A stretch of 64,000 bases of DNA from Begonia masoniana (taxonomy: Eukaryota; Streptophyta; Magnoliopsida; Cucurbitales; Begoniaceae), in NCBI GenBank assembly GCA_022432975.1, contig CM039512.1, positions 43,499,124 through 43,563,123 on the forward strand, read 5' to 3'. Shown piece after piece: positions 10,572-20,960 of the stretch (positions are counted from its first letter, which is position 1; each line of letters begins with the position of its first letter). Made by a program: the position numbers and the translations under genes. The notes below the pieces were generated by a model that searched no databases, had not been told where the DNA came from, and worked only from the letters and a program-made list of their open reading frames with translations.

Positions 10572-13078
10572 TGTAACAGCCGGCATTTTGCCATGTAAAT
10601 ATTCCTTGAATTATTAAACAGGATTAATAGGAATATTTATATAGTGCGTGTTTTTACGAATTTGCCGATGTTTTTAATTAAATATGAGTGGTTCGTAAAA
10701 TCGATTCGGCGAACTAAATAGTAATTTAGTTAAAACCAATAGTTAGAATTGCATGGAGGGGTAAATTGGAAAGGAATTAAGGTTGGTGGGAGGGAACTAA
10801 TGTGTGCTTGACACTTGGCAACTTGTTGAAGAAGCTATGTTCTTCTTCTCTTTCCTCCTACGTGAAACCCTCATTTCTCTTCTGCTTCTTTCCACTTCCC
10901 TCTGTTTTCTCTCTTTCAGGCGACTGCAACCTTTCCAAAAACTTCATTTCTTTCTGTTTCTCCAGTGAAGGTAATCATCTACTAAAGTTAACGGGTTTGG
11001 ACAAGTTAAAAATGTGAGTTTTGTTGAAGTTTAGGGTTAAAATATTTTGGAGAGAACTCACTGTTTTTGGATGAAAACACGTTGGTTTGTTTTCTAAAGG
11101 TTCGAATGGAGTTTGAAGCATAATCTACTAAGTTATTAGTTAGCATTAGCAGCTTTGTTAATTTCCCTTTTCATGCACGTCATAGGTTCATGCATCACCA
11201 TGGTTTCACGAGCAAAGCTTGCTGCTTTTCGGACATCATGTAAGTTCATGTGTGTAGATCGGCCCTTATGGCCCTCAACATGGAGATACTAGGTTTTACT
11301 TCTGTCGAGTTGTTTCGGGTAGATAAGTTAGAGTTTCGTTCTGAGTTTTCTGTATTTCTTTTCTTTGTCTACCGTTTATTCCTGTTGTCTGCTGTTTTAA
11401 GTTGAAGCACTGTAAACATCCATGCATACACGTTTTTCCCGAAAGATCATGCAAAAATGATTTCTGCACATGTTTTGCAGTTAAGAAAGATAAAAATCTG
11501 AATGTAATGTATCGGTTAAGTGTGGGACGGAGACTGGCCTACTGTTCTGTTCCGTTCTGTATATCTGTTATGTGCCTGATAGTGCACTTGCCAGTTCCCC
11601 TATAAGCCCCACTTATACCCCTCTGCCAGTGAAACGTAATGTAGTGTACTGTCACTGTATTCTGAAAGTTCATGCATAGCATATGCATCACTGCATTTTA
11701 TTCATGTTCTTACTGAGTTTTAAACTCATAGGTGAACTCCCTGTTGTAGGTACGGATCCCGTTGAAGAAGACTTTGTGCCTCAGGCCGAGGAATAGGTGG
11801 TTGGTGGCTCAAGCTTGCAGGGGATTGGTTGCTGCAGCCAGATATATTTCTGTCCCGAGGTTTAAGTCCATTTTTTATGAAGTTCATGTCTGTAAACTCT
11901 ACCGAGTTTCTGGTGTTTTTGTTTTAAAACTCTGTTGGGATTCTGTTAGAAATTTGGATAAGGTATAGGTTCTGATGTTTGAGTTTTCTTTTAAAACCTC
12001 TGTATTTGACAGTTGAATGTATGTTTTTAAAATACTCTGGAATTGCTTGGGATTTTCCCTTTTGGTTGTGCATGGATTGTCTCTGGTTTTAGAGCATCCA
12101 CGCAGTTCGATTTTTTAAACTTTCGTCATGTTTTCCATCCTGTCCAAAATCACGTTTTGAAATCGGTTTTTGAAGTTTTATGCCGTCTGTTTTTATGCTC
12201 CCTATTCATATGTCTTCCTGTTAAATGTTGCCAACGCTGTCACATCTACCGCTGCCTTTAAAATCACATCCACTGCTGCCTTTAAAATCACATCTACCGC
12301 TGTCTTTAAAATCACATCTACTGCTGCCTTTAAAATCACATCCACCGCTGCCCTTTAAAATCTCTTCTATCGCCTGACGTCATCCCTCCACATCTTCCGC
12401 CCAGTTCACTACCTCTTCCGTCTGATGTCATCCATCCATCTTCCGCCTAGTTCACTTCTGCCGGTGAACAATAAAATTTCGCCTGTAGTTCACTTCTACC
12501 GGTGAAAAGTAAACTTCTGCCTGTAGTTCACTTCTGCTTGTAATTTACATCTTCCATCCTACGTCATCCACCTACATCATCCGCCCTCTTCTTCTGCCTC
12601 GGTTTGTTTACATTCTCCGCCCAATTTAATTGCTTCTTCCGCCCTATATCACCTGATCCTGTCATTCACTGTAGCCCTTCTCCCGGCATGACTTCCAGTT
12701 TTTGTTTCCCATTTTATTAGGTTTCCCACTGCATGTTAGTCGTCTATTTCTATCTGTTTATTTTCATCGTCCATTTCTGTCTCCCTGTTTGCAATTCTCC
12801 CTGTCTCCCTGCACTCGTTCAGAGAAGGTTTATGTCCAAATTTTTAAGTGTTCCAGTCTTCCTTCTTGCCCTTCTGTCATTCGCTCTGTAGTCTGATCTT
12901 AACTATTTTTCCCGTTTTGCTTTCAAATCCAAAGAATATTTTATCTTTCTATCAAGCTTTAAGGGTTTGTTTTTAAAAAGTTCAGTCTGTTTATTTAAAA
13001 AAAATAATAATATGTCTCGTTTCCTGTTAAATGTCCGGAGTGACGGCTCCTCGACCCGATCGGGTCGGGGTTGTCACA
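10572..13078 (+). mobile_element. Solo LTR of family Z, 2507 bp, TSD ACTTT
   Basis: It runs from TGTAACAGCC to GGTTGTCACA and is flanked by ACTTT on both sides (10567-10571 and 13079-13083), so both ends are exact. It has no gag or pol. Features include a TATA-like TTTATATAG near 10637, a CTTACTGAGTTTTAAACTCATAGG block near 11710 that resembles the equivalent block in the W LTR near 16667, and a 24-bp tandem repeat at 12241-12360. It interrupts the X1 LTR, so it is younger than X1. Confidence 0.93.
12241..12360. repeat. Five copies of a 24-bp repeat inside LTR Z
   Basis: The unit is CACATCTACCGCTGCCTTTA plus AAAT, with single-base variants. It carries the CATCTACCG core that also dominates the array at 259-1258 and the family-Y LTRs. 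A related CTGACGTCATCC lies just after it (12376). Confidence 0.9.
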
Positions 13079-13812
13079 ACTTTGTGTCTTCTTCTCCACT
13101 CTTCTCCCTTGATATTTCTTCAAACCTCAAGGCCTCCATTTTGGAATTTCAAGCTCCTTTTTGGTGAAAATTAGCAAGGTTTTGTAGTAAGTTGTAATGG
13201 GTTTTGTTAGTGATACATCTAAATGAAGATTTTTTTTTTTTTTTTGTGTTTTAGTGGTGTTATAAATGAGTTGTGATGAAGTTTGGGAAACCCTAAAGGT
13301 GAGGCACGAGATTTTTGTTTTCGTTGCTGGTTTTCTTCCTACTTTTGATGATTTAAATTATAGATAGATTAGTTGAGGTTGTTTAGATAGTTATATGAGA
13401 GAAGTAGTGGAAGTTGGTGAAAAACTGGTTTTGAATCAACATGTCGCCGGTTCTGTTTCTGCATAATTGTATCGACCATGTTCTATGGTTGCTAAAATGG
13501 TTTGATTCAATGGATAGTAGACGTGTAGAGGTTTACGGAATGAGGTGGATTGTTGAAATCTGATGAAAAATGAGTAAGTTATGGCCGATTGAAGTTTAGA
13601 CACTAAAAATGTGGGAATTTCGGGTTTTAAGGTTTTAGACTTTAGAGTTGGTTTAAATTGTTGTTAGATTTACTTAGTCATTCCTTATAATTCCTAGAAT
13701 GTTACTAAGTGAATTTCCCTATATTTGTTAGGTTGACGAGCGAGTAATTGAGTTTGACAAAGTGAACAAAAACGTGCGGAGAAACCAGGTCAGTAGTGGA
13801 GCGTGTGCGTTT

Positions 13813-13822
13813 GCCTTCGGGC
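13813..13822 (+). promoter_or_regulatory. GCCTTCGGGC potential UUCG hairpin in X1
   Basis: The RNA would form a 3-bp GCC/GGC stem closed by C(UUCG)G, an unusually stable tetraloop. It lies about 24 bases after a degenerate CCAGGTCAGT donor-like site, as in the family-Y LTRs. Confidence 0.45.
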
Positions 13823-14815
13823 CTACACCATGGAACGGTAGGGTTTATTGTTGGTTGTTGGTTTGTTTTGTGTTGAGCATTGTGTGACATGCATCATTGT
13901 TTTCGAAACACGAAAAACGAGTTTTGTACATGGTTTGAAATGTGAGCATGAAATGTAAAAAGAGAAGAAGAAACGAAATGTGGTCTTGAGTGGAGTCGCC
14001 AAGTCGCGTTAGGGTGCTAGGGTAGCACTTGCGAGGGGCTCTACGAGAGACGTATCGCTAAAAACATGTAGTGTTGTGAGTATGAACGTCTCATCGTTGA
14101 CGTGCAAGTGAAAGCACTAGAGGGTTCTATGATCGATGTGGGAAGAGATCGTGTTCGACCGTCCAATGGGTGGGGCTCGGATGTGAGCTGTCCAATCTTG
14201 CTCTGCTGAGTCAAGGTGTGGCCGTCCAATGAGGGGGGCTCAGATGTGTGTCTACTTGATTCACACCTTAAAGTGAAATATTAATGAAACGAAAACGAAA
14301 CGAGACAACAGAGCGAGTAGAAACTGAATGTGTTAGGGGTTGAGTGTGCATTGTGTTTTTACATTCATTATTCCGTACTTGCTAAGCATTAGGCTTACGT
14401 TTTGTGTTCTGTGGTGTAGGTGACGACGAGATACCTGGTGAGCTTTTTGAGGGAGGCTAGAACTAGGATGCAGTCGGCGACGTACGTGGCTTACCAGTAT
14501 AGGTATTTGTCAGGCGTCGTGACCATTGAGTTGCTGGGAGGTTGGGTAGTAGGAAATTTTTTTGGGATTTTGATAACGTACTTGATGTTGATTTTATAAA
14601 CCTTTTTGGTGTGTATTTTGCATGTGTTATATAAAATATTGGGTTTTTTTATTTTGGTTTCTAGTGGTTTTTATAACTTTTATGTTTTTGTTTATGTGTG
14701 CGAGTTGGGTTTAGGGGTTTTAATGTTTCTAGAAGATGAAAATATTGGAAGATGAGTTGGGAGAGAGTTTTAGGTGAAATGTTGATGAAGTGAAGAAAAT
14801 TAGAAAATGGGTAAT

Positions 14816-15130
14816 CGGTCGAAGTTGGTGTGAAGTTTGTACAGAGATGTTGACTGATTAGTACTGAATTCGGTCGACGTTAGTGTGCTGTAATCGGTCG
14901 AAGTTGGTTTGGAGATATCAACTTAGTAGAAAACGTCGACCGATTCTGTAGTAGAAATTGTTGACCGATCAGTAAAATATTGTAGACCGATATTGTCGAT
15001 CGAAATTCACAGTTGTCGATTCGGCAGATGTCAGTTTGGCAGATGTCGATTCGGCAGATGTTAATCGGCAGGTATGTTAGTAAATTTTCTTCGGCAACAG
15101 AAATTTTGCTGACCGATCGGCCCAAAAGCC
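14816..15130 (+). repeat. GGTCGA / TCGACCGAT inverted-motif cluster in X1
   Basis: Many short copies of ATCGGTCGA and its complement TCGACCGAT alternate here, followed by three TCGGCAGATG-type motifs (15012-15062). TCGGCAGATG is the complement of the CATCTGCCGA unit seen in the 259-1258 array and the Y LTRs. Confidence 0.7.
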
Positions 15131-15219
15131 GATCAATCGGCAGAGTGAATGGTAATCGAGTTTGAATTTTTTTATTATTTTCGATTTACAAATATGTTTT
15201 AATCTGACTTTATCAGACA

Positions 15220-15721
15220 GCGATCGTTCGGGTAATTAGTGATACAAGGATGGAAATTGTACAAGTCTCGGTTAAGTATTCTGGCAGAGAAATGTCGTCC
15301 AAAGTTGTCGTCCAAAGTTGTGGGCGATAACGTCGACCAAATAGTAAGTGTTCTGGTGTTAAGTTATATTTGAGAGTTCGGTCGATAACGTTGACCGATT
15401 AGTCAATGATTTAGTTGAAGGTATTTAGTAAGGAGTTCAGTTGACGACATCGACCATTGCAGGGACAAGTTCGGTTGATAACGTCGACCATTTCAGGGAG
15501 AAGTTCGGTCGATAAGTTTTCTGTTGAAAACGTCGACCGATCTCATTAGAGAGGTCCACATCGACTGATTTAGCGAGACTTTAGAATGTCGACCGAAGGT
15601 TTCCATCAACTGAAACCTTGTTTTATTGTTTTAACACTGGCACTTAAGTTTAATTTAATAGGGATTTCCACAAGCAAATAGTCCTTCGCTGATTGGGGTT
15701 AATTACCCCTATGCATGTATG
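15220..15721 (+). repeat. Direct repeat R1, left copy (W LTR piece)
   Basis: It runs from GCGATCGTTCGGG to ATGCATGTATG and matches 17227-17727 almost throughout, with scattered substitutions. It is rich in GGTCGATAACGTCGACC-type inverted motifs. The left border is also where homology of X1 to X2 stops; the right border is a sharp switch to gag sequence. Confidence 0.85.
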
Positions 15722-16305
15722 TAGATTGGGCGCGAACAAGTGCTATAGGTGTGGGGAGGTAGGCCATTACGCTCAGAATTGCCCAAGGGTGGCTACCGAC
15801 CAAAGAAGTGTGACCCCCAAAATTTTTGCTTTCATCGAACCTGGCGACGTGGATGATGAGGCCCAGCCCTCCGTCATTGCAGGTACCATCTTAGTCACCG
15901 GTATAGCAGTGTTTTCTTTGATAGACACGGGGGCTACGCACTCGTTTATTTCTACTGCATGCATAGCTAGATTGAAGTTGGTGCCCGAGTTGTTAGAGTA
16001 TGAGTATAGAGTTATGCTACCTTCGGGAGCGTATATGCAGTCTGATCGTGTTCTCTAGGGCAACGTAGTCTCAGTGGGGAATAACACCCTTTATGCCCGG
16101 TTGATAGTTATGGGCATAGAGCGGTACAATCTGATTTTGGGGATGGACTAGCTGTCTCGCTACTCGCCACTATCGACTGCCGATCCGGGTTAGTAACCTT
16201 TCAGCCCCCGAATAAAGAAGAGTTTGCTTATCAAGCGATGAATAGGTTGAGTGGGTTGCCTACTTCCTATTCGATGAGTAGGTTGCTTATCGTCTTGATG
16301 GTATA
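15722..16305 (+). pseudogene. Gypsy gag zinc knuckle and protease fragment
   Basis: The frame opens in LTR sequence and enters element coding at about 15733. It shows a CCHC zinc knuckle CYRCGEVGHYAQNC (C-X2-C-X4-H-X4-C), a spacer with FAFIEPGD, and an aspartic protease with LIDTGATHSFIS, then the LPSGAYMQSDRV flap region. Stops occur at 16056 (TAG) and in the ILGMD-stop segment near 16148 where Trp is usual. Homology ends about 16305. The rest of gag and all of RT, RNase H and integrase are missing. Direct repeat R1 on both sides suggests an internally deleted element: truncated 5' LTR, gag-protease stub, 3' LTR. The fragment is dead. Confidence 0.88.
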
Positions 16306-16919
16306 CACGATGTATGTTTACGTTATGTTATTGTTTGTCATGCATCATTGTTTATAAATGTCATGAAAAAGGAATTTGTGTATTGATTTCATGAAAATGG
16401 AAATGTAAAGAACGAAAGTAAAGAATCACAGTAAATAACCATGGCATGGGGTTATCGAGGATGAGGTTCAAACCCGGCGTTCCGTGGTGAGCGGGTTTCC
16501 CTCCCTTCAGATGGTATTGGCTGTCTAACCGCTTGACGTGCCCTATCCATCTGTCGAGCGTTTCCGATAACCATATACTGACACGTACTGATAAATGAAA
16601 TGATATGGACGGCTTTCATGAAAACTGCATATACATGTTCATGCATATCATTTACGTAGAACTTGCTGAGATTTTTATCTCATAGGTGTCTTTATAGTGT
16701 AGGTGACTACAAGCAAGGTGAGGACGATGTCCCTCCACCTGACGAGCCTGCAGTTTGATAGAGGATGCTCGTGGGAGCGTGCTGGCGTAGTCGATACGAA
16801 CACGACCCGTGGGAGCTATAGGTTAAGTGTTTTGGGTTGAAATGAGCGGATGGGTGATAATGTAGATTGAATTGTATAGAAACTCTTTTTAGGATGCTTG
16901 GTGTCTGGATAGCTTATAA

Positions 16920-17150
16920 AACGTTGTTTTGATGTATTTTGATGATTTAATTAGCTTCTGCTATATATGAATGAATGTTGATGAATAGATTTATGTTTTG
17001 ATGAAATAGGTCTGATATTGATGTACGAATTAGGCTTTGATGAATTAGAGATGGATTTTGATGATTTGGAATGAGTTTTGATGCTTTGAAAATAGGTTTG
17101 ATGATTTGAGTTGAGAAGAGTCGTTTTTAGGTCGGTTTGATGATTTTAGG
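16920..17150. repeat. Degenerate TTTTGATGA repeat
   Basis: At least eight TTTGATGA-type words are spaced at about 25-35 bp. The spacing and sequence drift suggest an old tandem repeat within the W LTR. Confidence 0.6.
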
Positions 17151-17226
17151 TTATGCAGGGGAAAGAAGGTGAAAACAGCTCTCTGGACAAAATCCAGAGA
17201 GCTAGCCGATCGATCGCCAGAAAGGG

Positions 17227-17727
17227 GCGATCGTTCGGGTAATGGGTGATACAGGGATGGAAATTGTATAAGTCTCGGTTAATTATTCTGGCAGAGAAAT
17301 GTTGTCCAAAGTTGTCGTCCAAAGTTGTGGGCGATAACGTAGACCAATTAGTAAGTGTTCTGGTGTTAAGTTATATTTGAGAGTTCGGTCGATAACGTCG
17401 ACCGATTAGTCAATGATTTGGTTGAAGGTATTTAGTAAGGAGTTCGGTTGACGACATCGACCATTTCAGGGACAAGTTTGGTTGATAACGTCGAGCATTT
17501 CAAGGAGAAGTTCGGTCGATAAGTGTTCTGTCGAGAACGTCGACCAATCTCATTACAGAGGCCACATCGACCGATTTAGCGAGACTTTAAAATGTCGAAC
17601 GAAGGTTTCCATCTACCAAAATCTTGTTTTATTGTTTTAACATTGGCACTGAAGTTTAATTTAATATGGATTTCCACAAGCAAATAGTCCTTCGCTGATT
17701 GGGGTTAATTACCCTTATGCATGTATG
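17227..17727 (+). repeat. Direct repeat R1, right copy
   Basis: This is the partner of 15220-15721. It continues to the right into a GAAATGAAAA-rich tract and the LTR terminus at 17953, which shows what the left copy has lost. Confidence 0.85.
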
Positions 17728-17953
17728 ATTAAGTGTTTTAAGTTAGAGCCAAAAATGTCGATAGATATGGATGGATTGCCCCGAGTCCGTTCTCTAATGA
17801 TTGAACGAATGAAATGAAAAGGAAATGATGAATGAAATGAAAATGAAAACAAAAAGAAAAGAAAAAACAATTAATGAGAACGGGCGAGGGTAGTATGTAC
17901 GTATGTCACGGCACAGGTCGTGGTGGCACCGGCGTGGGGTTGGGGTCGTCACA

Positions 17954-18140
17954 TACAAGATCTTGAGTAGGAATGGGAATGAGATCCAGTGGTGAGTGCG
18001 GATTAAATCCATAGGCTACTTCAAAGGGCGTTTGCTGGGTGGTGTAGTGCAGGCTTTTGTTGTAACAGAATTCTATTTGGGGTAGCTCCCATCACCGACC
18101 TAAGAAAGAAATGAGTAGATTTTGTTTGGACCCCTGCTTG
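17954..18140 (-). pseudogene. Family-V chromovirus integrase fragment, minus strand
   Basis: The minus strand reads WELPQIEFCYNKSLH, then QQTPFEVAYGFNPHSPLDLI and PIPTQDL. This is the integrase segment after the catalytic core. The same segment of the same family lies on the plus strand at 19330-19475 with only a few differences, so this is a second, inverted copy. It is cut on one side by the W LTR at 17953 and on the other by the plus-strand element near 18150. Confidence 0.85.
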
Positions 18141-18149
18141 TCAAAGTAG

Positions 18150-20010
18150 CTTCGAGCTAATTAAAGAAAAACTTTGTCAATCCCCGGTGTTGGCACTACC
18201 TGATTTCAACAAGGTGTTTGAGATCAAAAGTGACGCCTCTGACATTGGCATTGGAGCGGTATTGATGCAAGAGGGCAAACCACTTGTCTATTTCAGTGAA
18301 AAGATAAAAGGAGCTGCACTTAACTACTCCACTTATGACAAGAAGTTTTATGCAGTTATACGAGCTATTGAGCAATGGCAACATTACCTGTTATCCAAAG
18401 AGTCTGTGGTCCATTCTGACCATCAATCACTTAAAGACATTAAGAGTCAACACAAACTGAACAAGAGACACGCGAAATGGGTGGAATTCTTGGAAAGATT
18501 TTCATACATTTTAAAATATTTGAATGGGTCAGATAATACTGTTGTCGATGCATTATCCCGTAAAAGAATCTTTTTGATTGAATTAGGTGTTAGATTCTTC
18601 GAATTTGATTGGATAAAGAAGACTTATGAATCGGACAAAGACTTTGGGATACCATACCTTAATTGCCAAGACAAGGCAAAAGGAGGTTATAACATCATAG
18701 ATGGTTTTCTGATGAATAGAGGAAAATTATGTATACCTGACAGTAGTCTGAGACAATGTCTTATCACGGAAGCCCATAGTGGAGGATTGTCTGGACATTT
18801 TGGGGGAAAGAAGACAATTGAGCTACTGAAAGAACGATTCTACTGGCCACACATGATAAAAGATGTGCACCACTCCATTGAGCAGTGCATTATTTGTAAG
18901 AAGGTCAAGAGTAAAGTTCTTCCCCAAGGACTTTATCTACCCTTACATGTTCCTACCCACCCTTGGGTAGAGATTAGCATGGACTTTGTCTTAGGGCTAC
19001 CACGAACTGGACGTAGTAAAGACTCTATTATGGTAGTTGTGGACCGTTTCTCCAAATTTTTTATAGCTTGTAACAAAACTGATGATTCTGCTGATATAGC
19101 CGACCTATTCTTCAAAGAATTTGTTATACTCCATGGAGTGCCTCAATCAATAGTGTCTCATCAAGATACCAAGTTTTTAAGCACTTTTTGGAAGACTTTA
19201 TGGAAGAAACTAGGGACTAAATTGTACTTTAGTACTTCATTCCATCCATAGACAGATGGTCAAACGGAAGTGGTCAACAGGACCTTAGGTACACTTCTTT
19301 GTAGTGTTGTGGGTAAGAACTTAACAAATTGGGACATAGTGCTACCCCAAATAAAATTCTATTACAACAAAAGCCTTCACTCCACCACCTAGCAAACGCC
19401 CTTTGAGGTAGCCTATGGATTTAATCCGCACTCCCCACTAGATCTCATTCACATTTCTACTCAAGATCTTGTAAACCCTTCAGGTGCAAGTAAAGCAGAA
19501 CAAATTAAAAAGTTGCACGAAAAGGTTTGCAAAATCATTGAGAAACATAATGCCAATTATGCTAAGCATGTCAATAAATGAAGAAAAGAAGTCATATTTA
19601 ACGAGGGAGATTTGGTTTTGTTACATCTTCGCAAAGAATGGTTCCCAGCTAAGAGACGATCTAAACTATTTCCTAGAGCTGAGGGCCCTTTCAAAATACT
19701 AGAGCAAATAAATAATAATGACTACAAATTGGAACTACCTGGCGAATACGGGGTGTCATCCACATTCAATGTCCAAGACTTGTCCCCTTACATTGGTGAT
19801 TTAGAGCATGAAGAGGAGACTGAATCATTGGATTTGAGGTCAAATCCTCGGCCACTCAGAGGGGATGACATGCTTAGGAGGCCCATTACAAGATCGCAAA
19901 CTAATGCCCATAATTTATTTAACCTTTTTACTAATGAGTTTGCTTTTCTTGCAGAAGTTGGTCTTATTGGTGACATCACATGGGAACGTAATCCGGAGGA
20001 TATGGATTAG
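18150..20010 (+). pseudogene. Family-V chromovirus pol: RNase H, integrase and C-terminal tail
   Basis: The frame starts within RNase H ([19 protein letters not shown], then [15 protein letters not shown] and the HSDHQSLK block). It then has the integrase zinc finger ([14 protein letters not shown] ... CIICKKVK), the core with [17 protein letters not shown] and [18 protein letters not shown], and FHP-stop-TDGQTEVVNRTL. In-frame stops lie at 19249, 19390 and 19579. The C-terminal part resumes at 19612 with a GPFKIL domain, DLSPYIGD and RRPITRSQT, ending at 20010. Asp is replaced in SHQD where SDRD is usual. Gag, protease and RT are missing. It belongs to a CRM/Galadriel/Reina-like chromovirus lineage by pattern. 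Confidence 0.92.
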
Positions 20011-20960
20011 CCCTTGCACAGCCTCACTTGGAACATACAGATGGACTCATCAATTGGGCCAATGGGAATTTGTCTTCCCAACACCTAAAATTGTAATTTT
20101 GTTTTAAACTTTTATGCCAAACTCTAGCTTTCTTGTTTGAACTATTTATATTGTATCATGCATTAGATTGAATGGTTAGGATTAGATGAATGATGATGGT
20201 TTGATGGGTTGAAGAATTCGCCAACAAAGAAGAAAAGCTTTTCAACAAGTGTGGATTTTCTACTTCATCCATATGGACTCAAATGACGTCATGGCCCAAT
20301 GGGAAGCCCCAATTTAAGGTATAAAATTTGCAAGTACATTTGATAGTGGCATCAAGGATCCATGACATGCCAAATCTCAGCCATGGATCAAGAAAAGGGC
20401 GCGGCTCATCATCACCGTCGAATTGGCACGCGCTGGCTACATCGGACCGTCAACCAAGGGCACGCGCAGGCTGCACCAGAGCCGTCGGATGAGGCGCGTA
20501 CAGATCTGCATCATCGCCGCTGGTTGGTGCATGAGAGACTGCATCGTGGACGTCGGATTGGCAAACGCACGGATCTTCTTCATGGCCGCCGATTAGCTCC
20601 TCTCATCCAATGGTCAAAATCCTCTCCTTCCTTTGTCAAACCCTAATCATCCACCCTAGGTTTTCTATTTAAGGCATAGCATTGGTGTTCATAGGAACTT
20701 TTTGCCAAATTTATACAATCTCTATTTCCCTAATCGAAGTGTTCGAAGGCCTATGAGTTTCCTTGGTTTTTCAATCGAGTGAAGTAGCCCTCCATTATTC
20801 CCACAGCTCTTGGATTGCTAGGAGAGTTCTTATCATTCCCTCACCTCTCTAGTAGAGTGTTTAAAAGGTTAGAGGACGAAAAAACCTAGGCCTAACAGTG
20901 GTTGTTTTCCCACGAGAAAACATGCACCCGTGAGCCAACGTTAGATAGCTCCATCGTTAA
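20011..20960 (+). mobile_element. 3' non-coding region and partial 3' LTR of the plus-strand V element
   Basis: Segments match the minus-strand V LTR pieces: GGGAATTTGTCTTCCCA (20066), ATCATGCATTAGATTG (20155-20170) and AGTGGTTGTTTTCC with CACCCGTGAGC (20897-20937). A TATA-like TATTTAAGG lies at 20667-20675. Homology stops at about 20960, so the LTR end is lost. The GC-rich stretch at 20400-20590 is part of the LTR, not a gene. Confidence 0.65.

Larger units (their letters stand above)
10223..15219 (+). mobile_element. Family-X LTR (X1), interrupted by solo LTR Z
   Basis: It starts TGTAACACCTGGGAC inside the integrase relic and aligns by eye with the X2 LTR at 26340-29632 over its length (10223-10571 and 13084 to about 15215). 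Shared blocks include CTTGCTAAGCATTAGGCTTA (near 14379), GCCTTCGGGC (13813-13822), GTAGGTGACGACGAG (14416-14430), GCAGTCGGCGAC (14471-14482) and the AAATATGTTTTAA segment near 15190. Homology to X2 stops at about 15215, where a repeat also present at 17227 begins, so the true LTR end is missing or recombined. No internal coding region of this element follows. Confidence 0.75.
16306..17953 (+). mobile_element. Family-W LTR, plus sense
   Basis: The right end GGGGTTGGGGTCGTCACA stops at 17953, where V integrase sequence begins. Inside are CTTGCTGAGATTTTTATCTCATAGG (16668-16692, shown here in part) followed by GTGTAGGTGACTACAAG, the same block order as in X, Y and Z LTRs. Copy two of repeat R1 is at 17227-17727. 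The left border with the protease stub is not exact, and no TSD was identified. Confidence 0.65.

Noticed and set aside
12702..13167. Cys/Phe/Ser-rich frames in LTR Z
   Set aside because: They are short, T-rich and within a solo LTR with exact ends.
9408..18140. One minus-strand Gypsy element split by X1 and the W region
   Set aside because: The two integrase pieces (9408-10222 and 17954-18140) overlap in the same protein region and differ in sequence, so they come from different elements.
20362..20646. 94-residue Arg/His-rich frame
   Set aside because: It lies in the GC-rich part of a family-V LTR and has no recognisable domain.
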